Below are positions 31,719-39,378 of a DNA stretch of 64,000 nucleotides, piece after piece (the first letter of the stretch is position 1; every line of letters begins with the position of its first letter). Where the stretch lies: assembly GCF_031979925.1 (NCBI RefSeq), contig NZ_DALZFB010000002.1, forward strand, positions 124,001 through 188,000, read 5' to 3'. Under the pieces are notes generated by a model that made no database searches, had not been told where the DNA came from, and worked only from the letters and a program-made list of their open reading frames with translations. Origin of the DNA: Pseudescherichia sp031979925. GTDB taxonomy: Bacteria > Pseudomonadota > Gammaproteobacteria > Enterobacterales > Enterobacteriaceae. The position numbers and the translations under genes are program-made.

Positions 31719-33371
31719 TTATGCGCTCAGCAGCTGCTGCATATCTTGTTCAACGGTGGTGACCGAACGCAGGCCAAATTTCTCATTCAGCACCGCCAGC
31801 AGATCCGGGGTCAGGAAGCCCGGTGCGGTGGGGCCGGTAACGATATTAGTGACGCCCAGGGAGAGCAGGGTCAGCAGGATCACAATCGCTTTCTGCTCGA
31901 ACCAGGAGAGCACCAGCGACAGCGGCAGGTCGTTTACTCCGCAGCCCAGCTTCTCTGCCAGGGTTACCGCCAGAATAATTGCCGAGTAGGCGTCGTTGCA
32001 CTGACCGGCATCCACCAGGCGCGGCAGGCCTTCAATATTGCCAAAGTCGAGCTTGTTAAAGCGGTACTTACCGCAGGCGAGGGTCAGGATCAGACAGTCT
32101 TCCGGCACGCTGGTGGCGAAGTCGGTAAAGTAGTTCCGCTCCCCGCGTGCGCCGTCGCAGCCGCCCACCAGGAAGATATGGCGCAGCTTCTCACGGCTCA
32201 CCAGGTCAATCAGCGTATCGGCTGCACCGAGCAAGGTCTGGCGGCCAAAGCCGACGGTGATCAGATGCTCGATTTCGCTGTAGGGGAAGCCAGCCATCTG
32301 CTGTGCCTGGGCGATCACCGGCGCAAAATCATCGCCTTCGAGGTGGCTCACGCCCGGCCATCCCACGATGCTGCGGGTCCAGATACGATCGTCATAGGCA
32401 CCCGGAGCCGGATCGATGATGCAGTTGGAGGTCATCACGATAGGGCCAGGGAAGCGGGCAAACTCCACCTGCTGGTTCTGCCAGCCGCTGCCGTAGTTAC
32501 CCACCAGGTGCTTGTACTTACGCAGCTCCGGGTAGCCGTGGGCCGGCAGCATTTCGCCGTGGGTATAGACGTTCACGCCCGTGCCCTCAGTCTGCTGCAA
32601 CAGGTTATGCAGATCCTTCAGATCGTGGCCGGAGATGAGAATACACTTCCCGGCAACCGCTTTTACGTTAACCTGGGTTGGGGTCGGGTGGCCGTAAGCG
32701 TTGGTCTCACCGGCGTCGAGGATGCTCATCACCTTGAAGTTCATCTGCCCGATCTCCATGGAGCACTCAAGCAGGGCATTCATATCGGATGGCCAGGTGC
32801 CGAGCCACGCCATGATCTTATGGTACTGGGCGTAGATGGCGTTGTCGTACTGGCCGAGCACGTGGGCGTGCTCCATGTAGGCCGCGGCACCTTTCAGGCC
32901 GTAGAGGCAGAGCAGGCGCAGGCCAAGAATATTTTCGCCGATCTCGGCTTTATCTTTGTTAGGGGTAAAGGCAGCGGCCTGGCGCTGAAGCTCGCCCAGG
33001 TCGTCGCTTACCAGCTGTAATCCCGCCATCGGGTTATCAACGGAGGCTGTGGGATCGATGCTCAGGCAGAGCGCCTTGATCGCCTCACGTTTGGCGATGG
33101 CTTCCTGGGCATAACCGACGATGCGCGGTGAGTCAAAGTTCACGTTGGTCAGGGTGGAGAAGAAGGCGCGAGGGGCGAAGCTATCGATCTCATGATCGAT
33201 CAGATCGTAGTCGCGGGCTTTTAGCGCCCAGGCGGACAAGCCTTGCAGCGCTGCGATCAAGAGGTCCTGTAGGTCAGAGGTCTCTGCGGTTTTACCGCAC
33301 ATACCCTGCGCATAAGAGCAGCCGTTGCCAGCCGGGGTACGGATAGTTTGTTCACATTGCACACAAAACAT
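31719..33371 (-). CDS. hcp: hybrid-cluster protein Hcp
   Basis: A 550-aa iron-sulfur protein with a high-affinity NO reductase role (and S-nitrosylase activity reported in E. coli). The N-terminal cysteine cluster (MFCVQCEQTIRTPAGNGC, then MCGK) binds the small Fe-S cluster; further Cys/His/Glu ligands of the hybrid cluster lie in GQCNDAYSA, LACGKYRFN and GGCDGARGE. The ATG at 33371 gives the E. coli N-terminus; an 11-codon extension runs into the operator. Operon hcp-hcr. Confidence 0.96.
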   Translation of the reverse strand: MFCVQCEQTIRTPAGNGCSYAQGMCGKTAETSDLQDLLIAALQGLSAWALKARDYDLIDHEIDSFAPRAFFSTLTNVNFDSPRIVGYAQEAIAKREAIKALCLSIDPTASVDNPMAGLQLVSDDLGELQRQAAAFTPNKDKAEIGENILGLRLLCLYGLKGAAAYMEHAHVLGQYDNAIYAQYHKIMAWLGTWPSDMNALLECSMEIGQMNFKVMSILDAGETNAYGHPTPTQVNVKAVAGKCILISGHDLKDLHNLLQQTEGTGVNVYTHGEMLPAHGYPELRKYKHLVGNYGSGWQNQQVEFARFPGPIVMTSNCIIDPAPGAYDDRIWTRSIVGWPGVSHLEGDDFAPVIAQAQQMAGFPYSEIEHLITVGFGRQTLLGAADTLIDLVSREKLRHIFLVGGCDGARGERNYFTDFATSVPEDCLILTLACGKYRFNKLDFGNIEGLPRLVDAGQCNDAYSAIILAVTLAEKLGCGVNDLPLSLVLSWFEQKAIVILLTLLSLGVTNIVTGPTAPGFLTPDLLAVLNEKFGLRSVTTVEQDMQQLLSA

Positions 33372-33384
33372 AGTCACACCTTTA

Positions 33385-33407
33385 AAGTTATATTTTAAAT
33401 ACATGTT
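33385..33407 (-). promoter_or_regulatory. NsrR operator of hcp-hcr
   Basis: The 23-base element (minus strand AACATGTATTTAAAATATAA plus CTT) fits the NsrR 11-1-11 palindrome AAGATGYATTT-N-AAATRCATCTT in about 20 of 23 positions and lies 13-36 bases before the hcp start, where it would cover the promoter. NsrR is the NO-sensing repressor of hcp in E. coli. Confidence 0.78.
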
Positions 33408-33465
33408 TAAGATTATGCCCGGGCGACAGGTGGTTAAAGCGATATTTATGCTATCTGAAGAGAGA

Positions 33466-33479
33466 TTGATTTAGCGCAA
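33466..33479. promoter_or_regulatory. FNR-like site upstream of hcp
   Basis: TTGATTTAGCGCAA has a perfect TTGAT half and a weaker CGCAA half with the proper four-base gap (consensus TTGAT-N4-ATCAA). It lies about 95-108 bases before hcp. E. coli hcp is activated by FNR in the absence of oxygen. Confidence 0.5.
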
Positions 33480-33584
33480 TTTTGGCAAGGGTCGCCTACC
33501 GATAAAGGGGTAGCGAGGGGAATAATCTCGTTAAGCATCCCGCAAATTTATGTAATTATGAAAAAATCACTTGTGGGAGGCGAA

Positions 33585-35243
33585 ATGCGACTTGAACGGG
33601 TAGAGATTGTAGGGTTTCGCGGCATCAATCGTTTGTCGCTGATGCTGGAGCATAATAATGTTCTGATAGGAGAAAACGCGTGGGGGAAATCGAGCCTGCT
33701 TGATGCGCTCACGCTGCTGCTTTCTCCAGAAACGGATCTGTATACCTTTACCCGCAACGACTTCTGGTTTCCCCCCGGCGATATCCAGGGCCGTGAGCGC
33801 CACCTGCATATTATTCTGACCTTTTGTGAAGCCGAGCCGGGTAACTACCGCGCCCGTCGCTATCGTCAGCTGGCGAACTGTATAGCCGAAGGTACGGATG
33901 GCTACCGGCGGATTTTCTACCGCCTGGAGGGGGAGCAGGCCAACAACGGCCACGTCACTACCCGGCGCTCCTTTCTGGATGCCGAGGGCCAGACGCTGGC
34001 GCTGGCGGAGGCAGACGATCTTGCGCAGCATCTGGTGCGGCTGATGCCGGTTCTGCGCCTGCGCGACGCCCGCTTTATGCGCCGCATCCGCGACGGCAGC
34101 GTACCGGATCTACCGGAGGTGGACGTCACCGCCCGCCAGCTCGACGTGCTGGCTCACGATCTGGTATCGCGTCCGCAAAATCTCAGCGACGGGCAGATCC
34201 GCCAGGGACTGTCGGCGATGGTACAGCTGCTGGAGCACTATTTTGCCGAGCAGGGCACCGGTGAAGCCCGTCAGCGGCTGATGCGCCGCCATTCCCACGA
34301 TGAACAGCGCAGCTGGCGCTATCTCGATATCATCAACCGAATGATCGACCGGCCCGGTGGCCGCAGCCATCGGGTGATCCTGCTGGGCCTGTTCGCCACC
34401 CTGCTAAAAGCCAAGGGGACCGTACAGCTGGACAGGGATGCGCGCCCGTTGCTGCTGATTGAGGATCCCGAGACGCGCCTGCATCCCATCATGCTCTCGG
34501 TGGCCTGGCACCTGCTCAATCTGCTGCCGCTCCAGCGCATCACTACCACTAACTCCGGGGAGCTGCTCTCCCTGACGCCCGTTGAGCACCTCTGCCGGCT
34601 GGTGCGTGAGGCGTCCAGGGTAGCCGCCTGGCGTCTGGGGCCGGGCGGACTGAGTGCGGAGGATGGCCGTCGCATCGCCTTTCATATTCGTGCCAATCGC
34701 CCCTCGTCGCTCTTTGCTCGCTGCTGGCTGCTGGTGGAGGGGGAGACCGAGACCTGGACCATCAGTGAGCTGGCGCGCCAGTGCGGCCACCACTTCGATG
34801 CTGAAGGGATTAAGGTGATTGAGTTTGCCCAGTCCGGCCTGAAGCCGCTGGTGAAGTTCGCCCGCCGGATGGGGATCGCCTGGCATGTGCTGGTGGATGG
34901 CGACGAGGCAGGGAAGAAGTATGCCGCCACGGTGCGTAGCCTGCTTGATAATGACAAAAGTCTGGAGCGGGAGCATCTGACCGCGCTGCCCGCCCTTGAT
35001 ATGGAGCATTTCATGTACCGCCAGGGCTTTGCTGACGTTTACCACCGTATCGCTCAGCTGCCGGAGGGGATCCGCATGAACGAGCGGCGGGTAATCATTA
35101 AAGCTATTCACCGCTCCTCGAAGCCGGATCTGGCCATTGAAGTGGCGCTGGAGGCGGGGCGGCGTGGCGTAGAAGCTGTGCCGCCGCTGCTGCGCAGTAT
35201 GTTCTCCCGCGTATTGTGGCTGGCGCGCGGGCGGGCAGACTAA
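33585..35243 (+). CDS. ybjD: YbjD, OLD-family ATPase/TOPRIM nuclease-like protein
   Basis: A 552-aa protein like E. coli YbjD. The N-terminal part is an SMC/RecF-like ATPase (GENAWGKSSLLDALTLL Walker A; LLLIEDPETRLHP Walker B; TTNSGELLSLTP), and the C-terminal part a TOPRIM nuclease domain (LLVEGETET; VLVDGDEAGKKY). This is the OLD (overcoming lysogenization defect) architecture; the best known relative, P2 Old, is an anti-lambda nuclease. The ATG at 33585 follows GGGAGG; the open extension of nine codons is not needed. E. coli lysO and aqpZ, which sit before it, and ybjX after it are missing. Confidence 0.93.
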   Translation: MRLERVEIVGFRGINRLSLMLEHNNVLIGENAWGKSSLLDALTLLLSPETDLYTFTRNDFWFPPGDIQGRERHLHIILTFCEAEPGNYRARRYRQLANCIAEGTDGYRRIFYRLEGEQANNGHVTTRRSFLDAEGQTLALAEADDLAQHLVRLMPVLRLRDARFMRRIRDGSVPDLPEVDVTARQLDVLAHDLVSRPQNLSDGQIRQGLSAMVQLLEHYFAEQGTGEARQRLMRRHSHDEQRSWRYLDIINRMIDRPGGRSHRVILLGLFATLLKAKGTVQLDRDARPLLLIEDPETRLHPIMLSVAWHLLNLLPLQRITTTNSGELLSLTPVEHLCRLVREASRVAAWRLGPGGLSAEDGRRIAFHIRANRPSSLFARCWLLVEGETETWTISELARQCGHHFDAEGIKVIEFAQSGLKPLVKFARRMGIAWHVLVDGDEAGKKYAATVRSLLDNDKSLEREHLTALPALDMEHFMYRQGFADVYHRIAQLPEGIRMNERRVIIKAIHRSSKPDLAIEVALEAGRRGVEAVPPLLRSMFSRVLWLARGRAD

Positions 35244-35339
35244 TCCTGAATCGTTCAGGCAAAAAAAGAGAGGGTTCCAGCCGCTGACGGTTCATATAGA
35301 ATTGTTTCAGTGTAGTCAGCTTAACTATCCGGAATTTTT

Positions 35340-36455
35340 ATGAATCTTAAGGGAAAACGCAGGAAGATTTACGTCGCGCTGGCGCTGCTCCTGCTGGTTA
35401 TCGCCGTGTGGGGATGGCGGCAGCTCAACGCGCCGATCGCGCAGTACCAGACGCTGATCGTGCGTCCAGGGGAGCTTCAGCAGAGCGTGCTGGCAACGGG
35501 TAAGCTGGACGCCCTCCGCAAGGTTGATGTGGGTGCCCAGGTGAGCGGGCAGCTTAAAACCCTCTCCGTCAATATTGGCGACAAGGTGAAAAAGGATCAG
35601 CTGCTGGGGGTGATCGATCCCGAGCAGGCACAAAACCAGATCCGCGAAGTGGAGGCGACCCTGATGGAGCTGCGCGCCCAGCGTCGTCAGGCGGAGGCGG
35701 AGAAAAAGCTGGCGGCGGTAACGCTCTCCCGTCAGCAGCAGCTGGCGAAGACTCAGGCGGTATCGCGCCAGGATCTCGACAGCGCCGCCACCGAACTGGC
35801 GGTAAAGGAGGCCCAGACCGGCACCATCGACGCGCAGATCAAGCGCAACCAGGCCACCCTCGACACGGCAAAAACCAACCTCGACTACACGCGCATTATT
35901 GCCCCGATGGCGGGGGAAGTGACGCAGATTACCACCCTGCAAGGCCAGACGGTGATCGCCGCCCAGCAGGCCCCTAACATTCTGACTCTGGCGGATATGA
36001 GCACTATGCTGGTAAAAGCTCAGGTCTCCGAGGCTGACGTTATTCACCTTAAGCCGGGGCAGAAGGCGTGGTTTACCGTGCTGGGGGACCCATTAACACG
36101 CTACGAAGGGGTGCTGAAAGACATTCTGCCGACGCCGGAGAAGGTCAATGATGCCATCTTCTACTATGCGCGTTTTGAGGTGCCGAACCCGCAGGGAGTG
36201 CTGCGGCTGGAGATGACCGCTCAGGTGCATATCCAGCTCTCGACGGTGAAAAACGTGCTGACCATTCCGCTGGCGGCGCTGGGTGAGCCCATTGGTGATA
36301 ACCGTTACAAGGTCACGTTGCTGCGTAACGGTGAAACCCGCGAGCGGGAGGTGACTCTCGGGGCGCGCAACGACACCGACGTTGAAGTTGCGAAAGGCCT
36401 GGAGGAGGGTGATGAGGTCGTCATCGGTCAGGATAATGCCGGAGCCGCACCATGA
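35340..36455 (+). CDS. macA: macrolide efflux periplasmic adaptor MacA
   Basis: A 371-aa membrane-fusion protein that links MacB to TolC. It has one N-terminal membrane anchor (residues about 10-27), a lipoyl/barrel-sandwich domain (TGKLDALRKVDVGAQVSGQL), a long alpha-hairpin (about 95-175) and beta-barrel and membrane-proximal domains. Length equals E. coli MacA. It overlaps macB by four bases (ATGA). Confidence 0.95.
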   Translation: MNLKGKRRKIYVALALLLLVIAVWGWRQLNAPIAQYQTLIVRPGELQQSVLATGKLDALRKVDVGAQVSGQLKTLSVNIGDKVKKDQLLGVIDPEQAQNQIREVEATLMELRAQRRQAEAEKKLAAVTLSRQQQLAKTQAVSRQDLDSAATELAVKEAQTGTIDAQIKRNQATLDTAKTNLDYTRIIAPMAGEVTQITTLQGQTVIAAQQAPNILTLADMSTMLVKAQVSEADVIHLKPGQKAWFTVLGDPLTRYEGVLKDILPTPEKVNDAIFYYARFEVPNPQGVLRLEMTAQVHIQLSTVKNVLTIPLAALGEPIGDNRYKVTLLRNGETREREVTLGARNDTDVEVAKGLEEGDEVVIGQDNAGAAP

Positions 36456-38395
36456 CGACCCTGCTTGAGCTGCGGGATATCCGCCGCAGCTACCCCTCTG
36501 GCGACGGTATGGTCGAGGTGCTGAAAGGCGTCACCCTGGATATCGCCGCTGGAGAGATGGTTGCCATTGTCGGCGCGTCCGGCTCCGGTAAATCGACCCT
36601 GATGAATATTCTTGGCTGCCTGGATAAACCCACCAGCGGCCACTATCGCGTGGCGGGGGTGGACGTTGCCACGCTGGACGGGGATGCGCTGGCCCGCCTG
36701 CGCCGGGAGCATTTTGGTTTTATCTTCCAGCGCTACCATCTGCTCTCCCACCTGACGGCAGCGCAGAACGTGGAGGTGCCTGCGGTCTACGCCGGTACCG
36801 AGCGCAAGGCGCGGTTGGCCCGCGCCCACGAGCTGCTGAAGCGGCTAGGGCTGGGGGAGCGGGAGAGCTACCAGCCCTCACAGCTCTCCGGCGGCCAGCA
36901 GCAGCGGGTCAGTATCGCCAGGGCGCTGATGAACGGTGGGCAGGTGATCCTCGCCGATGAGCCAACCGGGGCGCTGGATAGCCATTCCGGGGAGGAGGTG
37001 ATGGCGATCCTCCACCAGCTGCGCGACGCGGGACATACGGTAATTATCGTTACCCACGATCCGCAGGTGGCGGCGCAGGCCGAGCGGATCATAGAGATCC
37101 GCGACGGCGAGATTATCCGCAACCCGCCGCCTGCCCAGAAGCCGGGGACCCTTCGTCAGCAGCCCAGCGTACAGCCTGATAACGGCTGGCGGCAGTTCAG
37201 CAGCGGCTTTCGCGAGGCGCTGACCATGGCGTGGCGGGCGATGGCGGCTAACAAGATGCGTACCCTGCTGACCATGTTGGGGATTATTATCGGCATCGCC
37301 TCGGTGGTGTCGATTGTGGTGGTGGGCGATGCCGCCAAACAGCTGGTACTGGCGGATATCCGCTCCATTGGCACCAACACTATTGACGTCTATCCGGGAA
37401 AAGATTTCGGTGATGACGATCCGCAATATCAGCAGGCGCTGAAGTATGACGATCTGATCGCCATTCAGAAGCAGCCCTGGGTTCGCTCGGCGACCCCGGC
37501 GGTATCGCAGAACCTGCGCCTGCGCTACGGCGGTACCGACGTTGCCGCCAGCGCTAACGGCGTCAGCGGGCAGTACTTCAACGTCTATGGCATGACCTTT
37601 AGCGAGGGGACGACCTTCAACGATCAGCAGCTCAACGGCCGCGCTCAGGTAGTCGTGCTGGACGAGAATACCCGACGACAGCTCTTCCCCAATAAAGCCC
37701 GGGTGGTGGGTGAGATTGTGCTGGTGGGGAATATGCCCGCCACGGTCATCGGCGTAGCGAAGGAGAAGCAGAGCATGTTCGGCAGCAGCAAGATCCTGCG
37801 CGTCTGGCTGCCCTATACCACCATGTCCGGACGCATTATGGGCCAGTCGTGGCTGAATTCCATCACCGTGCGGGTGAACGAAGGCTACAGCAGCGAGCAG
37901 GCCGAGCTGCAGCTGACCCGGCTGCTAACGCTGCGCCACGGTAAAAAAGATTTCTTCGCCTGGAACATGGATGGGATCTTGAAAACGGCGGAAAAGACCA
38001 CACGTACTCTACAGCTGTTCCTGACGCTGGTGGCAGTAATCTCGCTGCTGGTGGGCGGCATTGGCGTAATGAACATTATGCTGGTCTCGGTCACCGAGCG
38101 CACCCGGGAGATTGGCATTCGAATGGCGGTCGGGGCGCGTAAAAGCGACGTGCTGTCACAGTTTTTGATCGAGGCGGTGCTGGTCTGCCTGGTGGGGGGC
38201 GCGTTAGGCGTCTGCCTGTCGATGCTGATTGCCTTTACGCTTCAGCTCTTTTTGCCCGGCTGGGAGATTGGTTTCTCCCCGGTTGCACTGATAACGGCAT
38301 TCGTCTGCTCAACCTTTACCGGCGTGCTGTTTGGCTGGCTACCCGCGCGCAACGCTGCCCGACTCGATCCGGTCGAGGCGCTGGCGCGAGAGTAG
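36452..38395 (+). CDS. macB: macrolide/enterotoxin export ATPase-permease MacB
   Basis: A 647-aa ABC exporter of the type VII (FtsX-like) kind. N-terminal ATPase: Walker A GASGSGKST, Q-loop FQRYHLL, signature LSGGQQQR, Walker B VILADEPTGALD, THDPQ. Then one helix near residue 273, a large periplasmic domain (about 295-520) and three C-terminal helices with TREIGIRMAVGARKSDVLSQ. It drives lipoproteins, macrolides and heat-stable enterotoxin through TolC in known cases. Confidence 0.95.
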   Translation: MTTLLELRDIRRSYPSGDGMVEVLKGVTLDIAAGEMVAIVGASGSGKSTLMNILGCLDKPTSGHYRVAGVDVATLDGDALARLRREHFGFIFQRYHLLSHLTAAQNVEVPAVYAGTERKARLARAHELLKRLGLGERESYQPSQLSGGQQQRVSIARALMNGGQVILADEPTGALDSHSGEEVMAILHQLRDAGHTVIIVTHDPQVAAQAERIIEIRDGEIIRNPPPAQKPGTLRQQPSVQPDNGWRQFSSGFREALTMAWRAMAANKMRTLLTMLGIIIGIASVVSIVVVGDAAKQLVLADIRSIGTNTIDVYPGKDFGDDDPQYQQALKYDDLIAIQKQPWVRSATPAVSQNLRLRYGGTDVAASANGVSGQYFNVYGMTFSEGTTFNDQQLNGRAQVVVLDENTRRQLFPNKARVVGEIVLVGNMPATVIGVAKEKQSMFGSSKILRVWLPYTTMSGRIMGQSWLNSITVRVNEGYSSEQAELQLTRLLTLRHGKKDFFAWNMDGILKTAEKTTRTLQLFLTLVAVISLLVGGIGVMNIMLVSVTERTREIGIRMAVGARKSDVLSQFLIEAVLVCLVGGALGVCLSMLIAFTLQLFLPGWEIGFSPVALITAFVCSTFTGVLFGWLPARNAARLDPVEALARE

Positions 38396-38403
38396 GGACG
38401 ATA

Positions 38404-38431
38404 AAAATGCCAGCTTGCGGGCTGGCATTTT
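38404..38431. terminator. bidirectional terminator between macB and cspD
   Basis: Perfect 11-bp stem AAAATGCCAGC/GCTGGCATTTT with a six-base loop between two convergent genes; A and T tracts are built into the stem so it can work both ways. Confidence 0.8.
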
Positions 38432-38466
38432 AGGAGCGGGATGTACACAATTAAAGCTAAGCGGCG

Positions 38467-38700
38467 TCAGGCGACGGCCTCGACGATCGCCACTGCTTCA
38501 ATGGGCACGATGACGCTGGCATGATTGCCTTTCGGCCCCTGATGTACATCAAAATGGACGGTTTGCCCTGCCTTGAGCGTTCTGTAACCATCCATCTGGA
38601 TGGTAGAATAGTGAGCGAAAATATCTTCGCCGCCGCCCTCAGGGCAGATAAAACCGAACCCTTTAGCGTTGTTGAACCATTTAACAGTACCCGTTTCCAT
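38467..38700 (-). CDS. cspD: cold-shock-like protein CspD
   Basis: A 77-aa cold-shock domain protein with RNP motifs KGFGFICPE and DIFAHYS. In E. coli CspD is a dimer that binds single-stranded DNA and blocks replication in stationary or starved cells; it is not cold-induced. The ATG at 38700 is chosen by homology (METGTVKWFNN...); the frame is open upstream. Divergent from clpS. Confidence 0.95.
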   Translation of the reverse strand: METGTVKWFNNAKGFGFICPEGGGEDIFAHYSTIQMDGYRTLKAGQTVHFDVHQGPKGNHASVIVPIEAVAIVEAVA

Positions 38701-39029
38701 GCTTCGACATCCTTCGTTAATCTTCTTTGAGTAAGATGGAATGAACCGGTGGCAGAGTCTGGGTTTGTTCAAAACCTCGCCAACTCTCGCTTGTACAATT
38801 TAGATAAATCGGGGTTAGCGTCAAGCGTTTGGCAGCGTCCGGCAGGATGATTCACTCGAAAATTTGAAGCAGTTAACGCTATTGCCTGGGTTTGTGACAG
38901 CCCTCGCGAATAGCAATGATAGATGTTAGTTATCTGGATCCTGATGTAGATTCAAAATGCATCTAGACTCAAGTCAACGACAGGGTGCACTCTGTCGGAA
39001 ATGGCAACCTTAGATGAAAGCGAACAACG
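38701..39029. other. divergent control region cspD/clpS
   Basis: About 330 bp without a gene. It must hold the cspD promoter on the minus side and the clpS-clpA promoter on the plus side. I see no clear operator or hairpin; the stretch around 38930-38990 is AT-rich and suited to the clpSA promoter. Confidence 0.5.
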
Positions 39030-39350
39030 ATGGGTAAGTCTAATAATTGGCTGGATTTTGACCAATTGGCGGCGGATAAGCTGCGCGACGCGCTAAAACC
39101 GCCAGCTATGTATAAAGTTATGTTAATGAACGATGACTACACGCCGATGGAATTTGTTATTGACGTGCTACAAAAGTTCTTTTCTTATGATGTAGAACGC
39201 GCCACGCAATTGATGCTCACGGTTCACTATCACGGGAAAGCCATCTGCGGCATTTTTACTGCTGAAGTAGCAGAGACCAAGGTGGAGATGGTGAACAAGT
39301 ATGCCCGGGAGAACGAACATCCGTTGTTGTGTACGCAGGAACTCGCCTGA
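39030..39350 (+). CDS. clpS: ClpS, N-degron adaptor for ClpAP
   Basis: A 106-aa adaptor that binds proteins with N-terminal Leu, Phe, Tyr or Trp and hands them to ClpA. The flexible N-terminal arm is followed by the core KVMLMNDDYTPMEFVIDVLQ, with the Asn-Asp residues and Met/His positions that form the N-degron pocket, and HYHGKAICGIFTAEVAETK. Length equals E. coli ClpS. clpA starts 28 bases downstream. Confidence 0.96.
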   Translation: MGKSNNWLDFDQLAADKLRDALKPPAMYKVMLMNDDYTPMEFVIDVLQKFFSYDVERATQLMLTVHYHGKAICGIFTAEVAETKVEMVNKYARENEHPLLCTQELA

Positions 39351-39378
39351 TTAAGGCAAACTATTGAGGGGGTGCCCA

